Below, piece after piece: positions 37,833-47,264 of a stretch of DNA of 64,000 nucleotides. Source of the stretch: Chrysophaeum taylorii (lineage: Eukaryota > Sar > Pelagophyceae > Pelagomonadales > Pelagomonadaceae); the NCBI GenBank assembly GCA_029834535.1, contig JAQMWT010000005.1, forward strand, positions 248,001 through 312,000, given 5' to 3'. The translations under genes and the position numbers were made by a program. Numbering within the stretch: the stretch's first letter is position 1; the number at the start of each line of letters is the position of its first letter. A model generated the notes under the pieces. It ran no database searches and was not told the DNA's origin. It saw only the letters and a program-made list of their open reading frames with translations.

Positions 37833-38170
37833 TAGCTCGCCCGAATGTATGCGGGGCGGAAAGTGGAGCGAACTTGGGCTGCGCCACCGTCGATGAGGTC
37901 CCCCCAGCCCAGCTCAGCCGCACTTACTGTGATCGATGTCTCGCTATGGGCCGTGTTGTCTGCGCTCTCTCCGCCCTCGGCCACGTACCCCCGTAAGCAG
38001 CTCGACCCTGGTCTCCCGCGCGAGCGGATGTCGAGGGCCATCGCAATTTTACAGGTGGCTGGACGCTTACGCGCCTGTGGACCCATTCTCTTCTTCTGTC
38101 TCCCGAGCTTGGCGGCGAGACAGGTTGTACCAGCGACGGGTGCCTTTTCCCGAAGCCCTTTGCCGTCGCC

Positions 38171-38201
38171 TCTTTCTCTCTCTCTGTCTCTCTCTCTCTC
38201 C
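38171..38201 (+). repeat. (CT)n microsatellite
   Basis: This is an almost pure CT tract with one G interruption. Confidence 0.9.
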
Positions 38202-38757
38202 AAATGCACCGCGCCTCAGCGCGCCGTACGCCTGCTTCGTTTGTGGCTTGCGCATCCCGAATGCACCAAGCTTTTTTTTCTGTCTGCGCACTGAAAGCCG
38301 TAGACTCCCCTTCCCCCAGTCATGCCGGGGCTTTCGATCTCGCGGCGCTACGGAGATAGCGAGGGTCCCCGGCAAAAGAGCCTGCTACGAACGACGCGAG
38401 GGAGACGTATGCGCGACCTCGCGAGGTTTTGGTCGATCATTAGGTAAAATATAATCTGACGTTATTATTATGATTACTACGAGTGAACGCTGGCTAGGTA
38501 GGACGGCAGTAGTATGGTTTATTATTAATCCAAGAGACGCACGTGGTAGCCGCTACCACCAAAAGGAGATGATCCGTAAGAGGCGACTGAACATTCTGTC
38601 GTCGCGCGAGGAGGCCTCGGTGCGGCGCACAATTCGTCATCTCGCGCTGGTACGCGAGGCGAATTGACGCGCGGGCTGAGAGCAGCGTGATGGATGATGG
38701 AAGGAAAGAGCGGAGACAAACAGAAAGCAGATGCCATTTGTTAAGCTCACACAGCGA

Positions 38758-38787
38758 TTTCTTTCTTTCTTTCTTTCTTTTCTTTCT
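38758..38787 (+). repeat. (TTTC)n microsatellite
   Basis: About seven TTTC units lie in a row in the gap 3' of the tubby-like gene. Confidence 0.9.
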
Positions 38788-38846
38788 CGAAAGACGAAGA
38801 GGGGCACGACGACACTTCGCAGCAAGCAAAAAGGAAGGGGTCTTTT

Positions 38847-38874
38847 GAGGAGGAGGAGGAGGAGGAGGAGGAGG
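38847..38874 (+). repeat. (GAG)n microsatellite
   Basis: About nine GAG units lie roughly 100 bp beyond the stop codon of the tubby-like gene. Confidence 0.9.
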
Positions 38875-38973
38875 TGTGCGCCAGGCCATTAATCGTTCGG
38901 CGGCGCGATAGGTGGGGTGTCAGAGACGAGGGAGGGAGGAAGCGAGTGGGTCGTTTTTGGTAGTGGGGCTACC

Positions 38974-39930
38974 TTACCGAGTTTTGTTTGGCGAATGCTT
39001 GGCGTTGAAGGCAGTCAGAGCGATGGCGAAGGCCTGGAGTGGGCTGAGGGGATAGCGGAAGTCGAGGGAGAAGGTGCGCGATCCGAGCTTGCCGAGCTGG
39101 AAGACGGCTTCGTCGGCGGAATCGAGGCGGGTTCTGTCGTCGAGAGAGTCCTCGGTGTAAACGAGGAAATTTTTCGAGGAGGAGGCTTTGACGCGCTTGC
39201 GGCCGAAGTGCAGACTGAGGCAGCCGAGTTGGGGGTTCCACTTGGGGAGTTTGTTCCGAAGTTGGATCGTGCTTTGGACGTCGTTGGATTTGAAGAAGCC
39301 GGGGTGGCTGGGTCTCTGGCTCGTAGGCGAGGCGCAGTCGTGAATGTAGTGTGCCGGAGTTTCGTTGAGCGGGGTTGGGATGCGGATTCGGAGCATGCGA
39401 AGTTCGACCTGCTGTTCGGCCGACCAGACCGACGACGGCCAGACCTCGATGATGGGCTTGTCGGCCTCGGAGGGCTCGACGGGCCGGGTCGCGCCGCGGC
39501 TTAGATAGAGGTGGTACGAGAGCGGTCCCTTGGTGCCGCCGTGCGGTACGAGGACGGCGCCGAAGTTGGCCTTGGGGGAGGTCGCGGTGGCCCCACCTTC
39601 GTTCGAGGCCGTGTTCTTGGGCCTCGGGGAGACTTCGAAATCTTCGTAGGTCGATATGAAAAAGTCGCCGCCAATCTTTTTTGCCGAGAACATGAACTTG
39701 CCGCCCTGCTCGTTGCACAATCGAAACTCCTCCTTTCGTGGTCTCAAGAGACGGCAGAGCTGCCACGGATCTTGCGCGCCCTCGCGGGGCACTTTTTTCG
39801 ACCGCCGAGAACTGGTCGGTGTCAGGAGCTCGGACGCGATATACTCGCGGGAGAGACCCGATTCGAGGGATTCGTAGTCTTCGAAGGCGCACACGTCGCA
39901 GGACGACGTACGCTCAAAGATCGCGGCCAT
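38974..39930 (-). CDS. Tubby-like protein (Tub C-terminal domain)
   Basis: This is a single-exon gene of 318 residues starting at ATG 39930. Almost the whole protein from about residue 55 fits the Tub beta-barrel, which binds phosphoinositides and helps carry cargo to cilia in animals. Visible signatures are GGKFMFSAKKIGGDFFIS, an FGAVLVPHGG strand, LPKWNPQLGCLSLHFGRKRV, KNFLVY, and the family's closing helix FRYPLSPLQAFAIALTAFNAK. The N-terminus is short and has a Cys pair (SSCDVC) but no F-box, so it resembles a minimal TULP. The C-terminus ends in a short basic tail. It is transcribed divergently from the gene at 40179. Confidence 0.9.
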   Translation of the reverse strand: MAAIFERTSSCDVCAFEDYESLESGLSREYIASELLTPTSSRRSKKVPREGAQDPWQLCRLLRPRKEEFRLCNEQGGKFMFSAKKIGGDFFISTYEDFEVSPRPKNTASNEGGATATSPKANFGAVLVPHGGTKGPLSYHLYLSRGATRPVEPSEADKPIIEVWPSSVWSAEQQVELRMLRIRIPTPLNETPAHYIHDCASPTSQRPSHPGFFKSNDVQSTIQLRNKLPKWNPQLGCLSLHFGRKRVKASSSKNFLVYTEDSLDDRTRLDSADEAVFQLGKLGSRTFSLDFRYPLSPLQAFAIALTAFNAKHSPNKTR

Positions 39931-40178
39931 CGCGGCGGCGCCGAGACTGGGGAGCCGCCACCGAGGCTGCTTCTTTTTGCTCGCGCTTTTCCGAAGCAGC
40001 GATAATAATATCTTCGAGTGTTAACGCCAACGACCGGAAGATCATAGAAGATCGGGGGTATCGAAGAAGATACAAGATAATAATAAGATTGGTACCCGAC
40101 GAAAAACCGCAACCTCCTCGCCAAAAAGATTTCGAGTGCGTCACACGACGTTAAGGGTTTTTTTTTTAATTATTATTA
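39931..40178. promoter_or_regulatory. Divergent intergenic region between the tubby-like gene and its plus-strand neighbour
   Basis: This 248-bp interval separates two divergent start codons, so it should hold both promoters. It contains A/T patches (gataataatatc, agataataataag) and a T-run followed by AATTATTATTA just before ATG 40179. Confidence 0.5.
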
Positions 40179-41726
40179 ATGAAGGGGTCCGAAGACGACG
40201 ACGACGACGACGGGCTTATGAGGCGGCGGCTGCCTTTGGTCGTCCTGTGGGTGGCGACGTCGTTTTCGATGGTGGTGGTGGTGTCAGCGAGCGTGTCCTC
40301 GTGGTCAAAGCCGTCGTCGCCGCCGGAGCTTGATTCAAGTCGCGCGACGTACGTGACGGAAGCGGGGTCGCACCCCCCGGGGTCTGACCTCGTCGCGCAC
40401 AGCGGGGGAGACGCGTCGCAGACGGGGAAGCACACGTGGGCTGCCTCGGATCCGGTGGGGGTGGCCGAGTGGTGGCTCGAGATGCTTCCGACGTCGGCGC
40501 GGATCGTCGGGAACGACACGTCCGACGGCGAATGCGCGACGTACGGCAAAGTTTTTGTCGGGAACGAGACGTCGACGGGGCTGCACGGCGTCAACGCGCC
40601 GTTCCAGCTCCACGCCGTGCGCGCTTGGGCGCGGCCCTCGGGTCCGCTGTCGATCTCGGAGCTCGAAGCGCGCTTCGGGCGCGCGCTCGAGCGGTGGGGC
40701 GTCGACGGCGCGGCGGCCGAGCAGCCCCTGTTCCGCCCCCCCCGGCGAAGACGTCGTCTCCGGCGAGACGACGAGGCCTACGCGCTGCACGCGCTCGCGC
40801 CGCTCGCGGAGAACCACGTCGCGCTCTACACGGAGGACCTCGCGTCGTACGCGCGAGCTTTCTCCACGGCCGGCGCCGAGTTCGGCGTTCTGGCGTGGGA
40901 CGGCGCAGTGCGCGGCGGCACGGTCGGCGAGTTCCATTCGCTCGTCGTGCACGTGCCCGACTCATTGATCGTTCTCGAGCTCGTTGGTCCAAAAATGGAG
41001 GGCAGGGCGGCCGAGCGCGCGACGCCGAGCTGGCGTCGTATCGCCGCGGCGTTGCCGCCGGCCAGCCACGTCGCCACGAGGGACCTCCGCGGCCGGCCCT
41101 CGCTCACGGTCGTCAAGCTCTCGTACGCGACGACAGACGCCGCGCGCGACGCCGCCTGGGCCGAGCAGGTCCTCTCGATGACGACGCTCGATCGGACGGT
41201 CGACTCGTACCCGCCGTCGTCGTTCGACGAGTCCGGCGGCCTCGCCGGATCCGCCGCTTTTGGCGTGGTCGCGCGCGCGCTCAGTTGGACGAACGACGTC
41301 GCCCCCGTCGAGGTCCACTACGTCCAGCCCGCCGACGCCGCGCAGAGCGTCGAGGCCGCGCTGGCCGGGCGGGGTTCCCCCGACGAGCCCGCGCTCGCCG
41401 TCGCTTCTTACGAGGCCTACGCCTCGAGCGTCCACGCGACCCACACGGGCCCCAAGTGCGACGCCTGCGACGACGTCACCGGCTTCGACCGCCTCATGGA
41501 TACCCACTTCGGCCGCCGCATCCTCACCGCTGGCGGCACCGAGGCCCGCACCTTGGACGATGCCTACGCGGCAGCCAAAAACCTCGGCGCCCCCCTCACG
41601 CTCTGGCGAAAGAATGACGCCTACTTCCTCTACGTCGCATCGCCCTCGGGCGCGGCGGCCCAGCTCACGGGAACCCTCGACGCCCCGCCCACCGGCGTTC
41701 GCGTTTTCGACACCTGCCTCGTCTAG
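40179..41726 (+). CDS. Membrane-anchored or secreted protein of unknown function, possible VOC-like fold
   Basis: The protein has 515 residues in a single exon from ATG 40179. Residues 1-12 are acidic, followed by RRR and a hydrophobic stretch (LPLVVLWVATSFSMVVVVSA). This is a signal anchor or uncleaved signal, with the rest probably lumenal or outside and bearing NDT and NET glycosylation sites. Two segments (DPVGVAEWWLEMLP and HVALYTEDLASYARAF, the latter followed by FHSLVVHVPDSLIVLEL) recall the beta-alpha-beta units of glyoxalase/VOC proteins, but metal ligands are not clear. A CxxC (CDACDD) lies in the C-terminal part. A C-run near 40735 encodes a run of arginines that looks odd for the family. 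I do not recognise the gene. Confidence 0.75.
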   Translation: MKGSEDDDDDDGLMRRRLPLVVLWVATSFSMVVVVSASVSSWSKPSSPPELDSSRATYVTEAGSHPPGSDLVAHSGGDASQTGKHTWAASDPVGVAEWWLEMLPTSARIVGNDTSDGECATYGKVFVGNETSTGLHGVNAPFQLHAVRAWARPSGPLSISELEARFGRALERWGVDGAAAEQPLFRPPRRRRRLRRDDEAYALHALAPLAENHVALYTEDLASYARAFSTAGAEFGVLAWDGAVRGGTVGEFHSLVVHVPDSLIVLELVGPKMEGRAAERATPSWRRIAAALPPASHVATRDLRGRPSLTVVKLSYATTDAARDAAWAEQVLSMTTLDRTVDSYPPSSFDESGGLAGSAAFGVVARALSWTNDVAPVEVHYVQPADAAQSVEAALAGRGSPDEPALAVASYEAYASSVHATHTGPKCDACDDVTGFDRLMDTHFGRRILTAGGTEARTLDDAYAAAKNLGAPLTLWRKNDAYFLYVASPSGAAAQLTGTLDAPPTGVRVFDTCLV

Positions 41727-42228
41727 AGAAGGAGCACAACAACCCTAATAACTCCACTCCCTAGAACTTTTTTCCGCGTTGGGAATTCACTTCAGCAAGT
41801 GAACGTGGACCACTTCACCCGCCACACGATCTCGACGGCTGGTCTGTGCTGCAGATGGCGTCCGTCGTCGAACGTGCGCATGGTGTGTTCGAGCGACTTA
41901 TAGCACCAAGCCAGCAGTGGTTGCCACGGCGAATTTCGAGGCCTTTGACAGGTCGATCAAGCAGTACGACACATTCCTGAATGCCCGGGCCAACTCAACT
42001 CGCAAGTCAGTGGACGGGACCTTGATGCTACCCTAGTGTTGCATCGCTGCGCGAACCTGGGTGGCCAGCAACTGTTGTGGATGAGAGAGAAAAGAGAGAG
42101 AGAGCTTCTTTAATCTTTAAAGCGGTACGTAACGGGATCAATTAAAGGTTAACGGCCTTGCTTTAATAAAATAACCTTGTCATAAGGATCAGCCTTAACC
42201 CTTGTGGTCGTTCCTTTGAATCTCAGAG
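41727..42228. other. Intergenic region with a possible coding relic
   Basis: Plus-strand bases 41800-42036 stay open for about 78 codons without an ATG. They read RRRTCAWCVRATYSTK and then ANFEAFDRSIKQYDTFLNAR, ending in TAG. The composition looks protein-like and the CxxC recalls a zinc ribbon, but no family is recognised. A GA-rich tract lies near 42090. The last ~100 bp are A/T rich and lead into the polymerase gene. Confidence 0.3.
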
Positions 42229-44052
42229 ATGTCGAGGTGTCGCGTGGTCGGGTTCGTGGACCTCGACTGCTTCTACGTGGCCGTGGAGCGGTCGCGCGAC
42301 CCCTCGCTCCTCGAGAAGCCAGTGGCCGTGGTCCAATACGAAACGTGGCGGCGAGACGCGCCGGACATGAAGGCCGAGAGCGACCGGAAGATAAAGACCG
42401 GCGGTGCGAGTCTGATCGCGGTGTCGTACGAGGCGCGGGCCCGCGGCGTGAAGCGGGGCATGTCGTCCTCCGAGGCGCGGAAGGTGTGCCCCGACTTGGT
42501 GACGGTGATGGTGCCTACGGAGAACTCCAAGGCGAGCCTGCGGATCTACAAGGAGGCGGGCCAGGAGGTCGTACGCGTGCTGTCCGAGTTCGCGTCGGTG
42601 GTCGAGAAGCGGTCGGTGGACGAGGTCGCGATCGACGTGACCGATGAGGCGGCGCGCGAGGAGGACTACGCCGATGCGTTGGCCGCGTCTCACCTCGCCG
42701 ACAGCGACGACTCGGTCGCCATGTCCAAGGTGTCGCATGAGGCCTCGCGCCGCGGCCACGACCTCCAGCGCGTCGCGGCGACGAGCGGCCACGCCGTCGG
42801 CGACCTGTCGCCGTACGATGTGCTGCTGCTCAAGGGCGCGGTCGTGGTCGCGCGCGCGCGTCGCGCGGTCGCGGACGCGCTGGGCTTTACGTGCTCGGCC
42901 GGCATCGCGCCCACGAAGATGTTGGCCAAAATCGGCTGCGGGCTACACAAGCCCAACCAGCAGACGGTCGTGCTGCCGCGAGCGATCGCCCGCTTGCTGC
43001 GGGACATGCCCCTCGACCGCCTGCCGGGACTGGGCGGCGCGCTCGGGGCGCGCGTCAAGCGCGACCTCGGCGTAGAGACGGCCGGCGACGTCGCCGCGCT
43101 TCCGCGGGCTGCGCTCGCCGGGTTGCCGACCGAGGATGCGGCCTGGCTCGTTGCGGTGTGCACGGGAACGCATGCCGAACCCGTCAAGGACCGCGCAATC
43201 TACCAGTCCTTTGCGAGTTCCAAGACATTTTTCCGGAACCCGCTCGCGTCCGTCGACGACTGCGATGAGTGGCTCGCTAATTTTGCCGACGAACTCTGGA
43301 CACGCATCGTCGAGGATCGCGCCGCGCACCATCGTGCGCCCACGAACGTCACCGTCTCCATCGGCGCCGACCCCAAGCCCGCGACCAGAACCGAAAAGAT
43401 CCACGTCGGAGCGACGGGGTCGGCGACGATCATCGCCAACGCCGGAAAGCGCCTCCTTCGTCGCTGGGCGAGCCACGGGGCGGCCTCCTACGAGCCGATT
43501 CTCATCAAAACCCTCGGCCTTTCTGTCTCAAACTTCGAGGACCTTCCCAAGGTCAGGCCGATCACTGGCTACTTCTTACCGAAGCCGCTTCCGCTTAAAA
43601 GTAACACCGACGCGCGACGACAACAACAACAACAACAACAACAACCACCCGCGCAAGTCTTCCACGCAACAAGCCCACAACAACACCAGGAGCAGCAAAC
43701 GTGTAGAGCTTCGAGCGACGACGACGACGACGACGCCGAGGTGCCCCCGGATGTGGACGAGGATGTCTTTCGCGCTCTTCCGCCCAACATCCAAGCCGAG
43801 CTCCGCGACGCCAACAAGCGACGATGTCTCGCGCTCGAGCGTGGTGGCGCCACCAACAACACCAATACCACGGAACACAGGCCGCCTCCGTCGTCGCCGC
43901 GGCCCAAACCCCGCAAGCGCGTGAAGGCGTCGGCGGCCTCCCAGCGCGCGGCTCAAGGGACCGCAGCAATCTCCTCGTTCTATCCCCCACAAAGACGACG
44001 GGCAACAACAACAACACACCCAACACACACCAATGATATCTTTATTGATTAA
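42229..44052 (+). CDS. DNA polymerase eta-type translesion polymerase (Y family)
   Basis: This is a single-exon gene of 607 residues from ATG 42229. It bypasses UV lesions during replication in the nucleus. Palm motif 1 is FVDLDCFYVAVE, with metal ligands D11 and D13 and steric gate F15. VVQYETW and GGASLIAVSYEARARGVKRGM are eta-type finger residues. SVDEVAIDVTD supplies D131 and E132. FTCSAGIAPTKMLAKIG and LPGLGGALGARVKRDLGV are the thumb/HhH region, and the little-finger domain extends to about residue 430. A Gln run from CAA repeats opens the disordered tail. Residues ~505-530 (VDEDVFRALPPNIQAEL) match the UBM ubiquitin-binding motif of Rev1 and Pol iota; a UBZ zinc finger is not seen. AAISSFY near the end is a PIP-box-like PCNA contact. 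Confidence 0.93.
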   Translation: MSRCRVVGFVDLDCFYVAVERSRDPSLLEKPVAVVQYETWRRDAPDMKAESDRKIKTGGASLIAVSYEARARGVKRGMSSSEARKVCPDLVTVMVPTENSKASLRIYKEAGQEVVRVLSEFASVVEKRSVDEVAIDVTDEAAREEDYADALAASHLADSDDSVAMSKVSHEASRRGHDLQRVAATSGHAVGDLSPYDVLLLKGAVVVARARRAVADALGFTCSAGIAPTKMLAKIGCGLHKPNQQTVVLPRAIARLLRDMPLDRLPGLGGALGARVKRDLGVETAGDVAALPRAALAGLPTEDAAWLVAVCTGTHAEPVKDRAIYQSFASSKTFFRNPLASVDDCDEWLANFADELWTRIVEDRAAHHRAPTNVTVSIGADPKPATRTEKIHVGATGSATIIANAGKRLLRRWASHGAASYEPILIKTLGLSVSNFEDLPKVRPITGYFLPKPLPLKSNTDARRQQQQQQQQPPAQVFHATSPQQHQEQQTCRASSDDDDDDAEVPPDVDEDVFRALPPNIQAELRDANKRRCLALERGGATNNTNTTEHRPPPSSPRPKPRKRVKASAASQRAAQGTAAISSFYPPQRRRATTTTHPTHTNDIFID

Positions 44053-44150
44053 TTAGCCTAGTCTCAACCCCAACCCCTGAACGGGATACGTACTTCCGCC
44101 TCCAAGGAATTCCTCCTCAAGTTCGCCGGCACCCGCTCGCACCCATCCCC

Positions 44151-44167
44151 TTAGCAGTCGACCTTTT
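44151..44167 (+). repeat. Fifth copy of the TTAGCAGTCG short repeat
   Basis: The sequence ttagcagtcgacctttt follows a C-rich stretch, as do the copies at 35.4-35.7 kb. It lies between the polymerase stop and the CFAP58 start. Confidence 0.5.
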
Positions 44168-44210
44168 CTTTGCCCCAGCTCGCTCACCCCCCCAGCAGGT
44201 ACCTCGTGTC

Positions 44211-44253
44211 AACGGACATCATATATATCAGGAAGAAGATGATGATGTCCGTT
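44211..44253 (+). promoter_or_regulatory. Perfect 12-bp inverted repeat upstream of CFAP58
   Basis: AACGGACATCAT (44211-44222) and ATGATGTCCGTT (44242-44253) are exact reverse complements separated by 19 bases. The hairpin ends 43 bp before ATG 44297, so it could form in the 5' UTR or be a protein-binding palindrome. No function is known. Confidence 0.5.
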
Positions 44254-44296
44254 GTCGTTGGTGGTCCATTGTAGCGGGTGCGTGCACGCGGTCCCC

Positions 44297-47074
44297 ATGG
44301 AAGAGGAGGCGGAGGACGTTGAGGCCGTAGATGAGGAGAAGGAGGAGATGGAGGTGAAGGAGGAGAAGGAGGTGAAAGAGGAGAAGGAGGATGATGATGA
44401 GGAGGAGGAGGTATCGCTGGACGACGATGCGGCGCCACTGATGGAGACGACGGCCGAGGAGTGGCAGGAGACGGAGGCGCAGCGTCAGGAGCATACCGCG
44501 CAAATCCTCGAGCATCTTGAGGAACTTGTCGTCGAGGTGCCGCAGCTCCAGCCGTTGAAGGATGAAATCGACGAGACGGTCGCGGGGGAGAAGGAGACGA
44601 ACGAATCGATCGCAGAAAGCAACGCCAAGATCGACGAGTATACGGCGGAGCTGGCGACGTTGCGCGAAACGCAGGCGTCGATGGAGCGGGAGCTCGAGGA
44701 GGTCCGAAACCAAAAAAAAACGGTCGAGGCCTCGATAGAAGAAGGGAAGCGTAAGATCGCGACGATCCAGGACGAAGAGGCGCAGCACAAGGCGCGGACG
44801 GATGAGCTCTACTCGGAGATCGACGAGCTCAAGGCGCAGCTCGAGCAAGGACCGGGTTGGACGGAGGAGCAGCTCAAAGAAAAGCAGGAGTTGCTGGAGC
44901 AGATCGAGATTACGAACCGCAGCCTCGAGAGCAAGACGAGCATGCTCGAGGGGTTGCGCGCGGACACGGCCAAGCTTCAGGCGGTCGTGGACAAGAAGGC
45001 GGCGGATATCGAGCAGGAGCGCGCCAAGGCGGCCGAATTGCGCGCGCAGACCGACGCGAAGCGCGAGGAGGCCGCGCGAGAGCATCAAAGAAAAATCGAG
45101 CTCGAGCACGAGCTGCAGCGGCTTCAGAGCGAGATGGAATCGCAGGTGGGGATCATGAACGAGCGCGAGGCGAAAGTGAAGAGCGAGGAAGCGGCGATCC
45201 AGGAGACGGAGAGGCAGCTGCGCGAGTCCAAGAAGGAGATGGAAAAGTATTTGCGAGACTACGAGAAGCTGTACCAGGAAACGCAGAAGCAGACGGAAGT
45301 GCTGGAATCGCTGATGGCTCAGAACGCGCAGACGGAGGCGGAGAATGAGCGGCGGCGCAAAGACATCGCGGCCAAGGAGAAGACCCTTGCTGCGCAAAAA
45401 GCGGAGAACGCGGCGATCGACAAGCAGAAGGAGGAATTGGCGGCGAAGATCGAGGCGGTCGATAAGCAGCGCCAGGAGTGGGAGGACGAGCGCGACCGGC
45501 TCAAGGCGCGGATCACCGAAGTTAACGACATAGAAATTCGCGCAGCGAAGCGCGAGGGCGAGATGCTCAAAAAGCAGCTCGAGGACCTCAAACGCGAGCG
45601 CGAAATATTGTCTCGTAAAATGGACGCGTCGCAGAAGACGTCGCAACTCATCTTTGATCTGACAAAGGTCAACCAGAACACAAAAAAGAATCTCCAGAAT
45701 GAGATCAACGGGTTCGCGGCGACTGTCAAGCAGCAGCGCGAGCAGATCGAGTCGCTCGTTAAGGACCGCGAGCGGCACGAGCGCGAAGCAAACGCGGCGA
45801 GCAAAAAATATTATGCGTCGCTCGAGGAGCTCAAGCTGCAGGAAGTCCAAATCAACGAGCTTCAACGGAAGATCGCCGAGAGTTCGGCGAGGCTCAAACA
45901 ACAACAAAATCTCTACGAGTCCGTGCGGTCGGACCGCAACCTCTACAGCAAGAACTTGATCAATCTTCAGGACGAGATCGGCGAAATGAAACGAAAGTTC
46001 AAGATCATAAATCACCAGATCGACCAGCTCAAGGAGGAGATCACGGCCAAGGACCACGCGCTCGTCAAGGAGCATTTCAACCACCACAATGTCGGCAAGG
46101 AACGCGAGATCCTGAAGAACGAGCTCACGAAAGTCCGCAAGCAGATCGTGAGCTCGGAGCAGATCATCGCGAATCAGCGCACCGAGATCCAAAAACTCTC
46201 CCAGATCATTCAGGAGGCCGACGAGGAGCGCCAACGGCAGCAAAAAGAGCACGACGCGGTCGTCAACGAGCGCAACATCCTCCAGGGTCAGCTCATCAAG
46301 CGAAACGAGGAGCTCGCCAAGGTCTACGAGAAGATCAAAGTCAACTGGTCTCGCCTCCGGCAGGGCGAGGCGAGGTACGCCGAATACGTCGCCGAGATCG
46401 ACTTCCTTAAAGAACAAATTCGCGAACGCGTCAAAGAGCGCGACGAATCCGCCGCCGAGGTAGAATCCATGAAGGACCTCAAGCAAACCATCATTACGCT
46501 CGAGAGCGCGATTCTGCGCGAACGGACGAAAATCAAGGCCCTCCAGGAGGAGCTCGATCGACCGCTCAACGTCCATCGCTGGCGCAAGCTCGAATCTTCC
46601 GATCCCCAGCGTTTTGAGATGATCAAGAAGATCCACCGGCTCCAGAAGCAAATTATCCAGAAGACCGAGCAGGTCAACGAAAACGAGGACAAGATCCAGG
46701 AACAGGAGAAGCTCTACATCAAATTAAAACGCATGCTCGCCCGGCAACCGGGCCCCGAGATCGCCGACCAGGTCGCCGTGTACAAAACCACCCTCAAGGA
46801 CAAACGCGCGCAGCTCGCGACAATGACGACCGAGCTGGAGATGTACAAGCAGCAGGTCACGGACTACAAGACGAAAATCGAGGACGCCGTCGCCGAGATC
46901 GACGCTATTAAGGAAGATTGGATTCAGAAGCAGCTCGCGAAGGAAAAGCAAGAGCGAAAGGAGAAGAAGGCGGCGGAACAGCGGGAGCGTGAAGATCATC
47001 TCGGGGGGGCGGCCTCGGCCCTTGCTCCCCCCTCGGCCCTTGCTCCCCCCTTCGGGCGTCGTGTAGGAATATAA
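44297..47074 (+). CDS. CFAP58: Cilia- and flagella-associated protein 58 (CFAP58/CCDC147)
   Basis: The protein has 925 residues in a single exon. I chose ATG 44297 (cccATGG context); upstream in-frame codons lack an ATG. An acidic start (EEEAEDVEAVDEEKEE) is followed by coiled coil for nearly the whole length. The conserved CFAP58 blocks are clear: QNLYESVRSDRNLYSKNL, EMKRKFKIINHQIDQLKEEI, KDHALVKEHF, PLNVHRWRKLESSDP and LARQPGPEIADQVAVYKTTL. The length is close to the animal protein (about 870). It is an axonemal or flagellar structural protein needed for motile cilia. The C-terminus has a lineage-specific tail with a duplicated ALAPP segment from a DNA repeat at about 47012-47050. Confidence 0.95.
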   Translation: MEEEAEDVEAVDEEKEEMEVKEEKEVKEEKEDDDEEEEVSLDDDAAPLMETTAEEWQETEAQRQEHTAQILEHLEELVVEVPQLQPLKDEIDETVAGEKETNESIAESNAKIDEYTAELATLRETQASMERELEEVRNQKKTVEASIEEGKRKIATIQDEEAQHKARTDELYSEIDELKAQLEQGPGWTEEQLKEKQELLEQIEITNRSLESKTSMLEGLRADTAKLQAVVDKKAADIEQERAKAAELRAQTDAKREEAAREHQRKIELEHELQRLQSEMESQVGIMNEREAKVKSEEAAIQETERQLRESKKEMEKYLRDYEKLYQETQKQTEVLESLMAQNAQTEAENERRRKDIAAKEKTLAAQKAENAAIDKQKEELAAKIEAVDKQRQEWEDERDRLKARITEVNDIEIRAAKREGEMLKKQLEDLKREREILSRKMDASQKTSQLIFDLTKVNQNTKKNLQNEINGFAATVKQQREQIESLVKDRERHEREANAASKKYYASLEELKLQEVQINELQRKIAESSARLKQQQNLYESVRSDRNLYSKNLINLQDEIGEMKRKFKIINHQIDQLKEEITAKDHALVKEHFNHHNVGKEREILKNELTKVRKQIVSSEQIIANQRTEIQKLSQIIQEADEERQRQQKEHDAVVNERNILQGQLIKRNEELAKVYEKIKVNWSRLRQGEARYAEYVAEIDFLKEQIRERVKERDESAAEVESMKDLKQTIITLESAILRERTKIKALQEELDRPLNVHRWRKLESSDPQRFEMIKKIHRLQKQIIQKTEQVNENEDKIQEQEKLYIKLKRMLARQPGPEIADQVAVYKTTLKDKRAQLATMTTELEMYKQQVTDYKTKIEDAVAEIDAIKEDWIQKQLAKEKQERKEKKAAEQREREDHLGGAASALAPPSALAPPFGRRVGI

Positions 47075-47080
47075 TAATAC

Positions 47081-47164
47081 CGGGCCAAGTAGTAGTTTCG
47101 TTAACGTCAAGATGTTTTGTGTCAGCATGGCGCTGGTCTGGGAGGGAGTTGAAGTTCGTCATTA
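47081..47164 (+). repeat. Direct repeat, copy 1
   Basis: It runs from cgggccaag through ttcgttaacgtcaag, ttgtgtcag and tctgggagg to gaagttcgtcattag. Copy 2 is at 47265 in the same order. Confidence 0.65.
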
Positions 47165-47264
47165 GAAACAACTTTTATTTATTTAACTACTAGGGTGGGG
47201 GTCAAAACATTATGACAAAAACAGGGGCAGCGTGTTGAAGCGGGGCAGGCAACCTTTGGTCACA

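Larger units (their letters stand above)
37833..38973. other. Low-complexity gap with a possible Fn3-like fragment
   Basis: A minus-strand open frame (37832-38086, from MGPQARK) contains TSITVSAAELGWGDLIDGG, which resembles half an Fn3 domain. Its stop overlaps the ATG at 37832 and it has a gtaagt at 37927, so it may be an exon remnant. The rest holds CT, TTTC and GAG microsatellites and nothing else that I can support. Confidence 0.3.

Noticed and set aside
44228-46651. 807-codon open frame antisense to CFAP58, leucine-rich
   Set aside because: It is the mirror of a Glu/Lys/Gln-rich coiled coil (CTC/CTT antisense of GAG/AAG). The sense strand has clear CFAP58 blocks.
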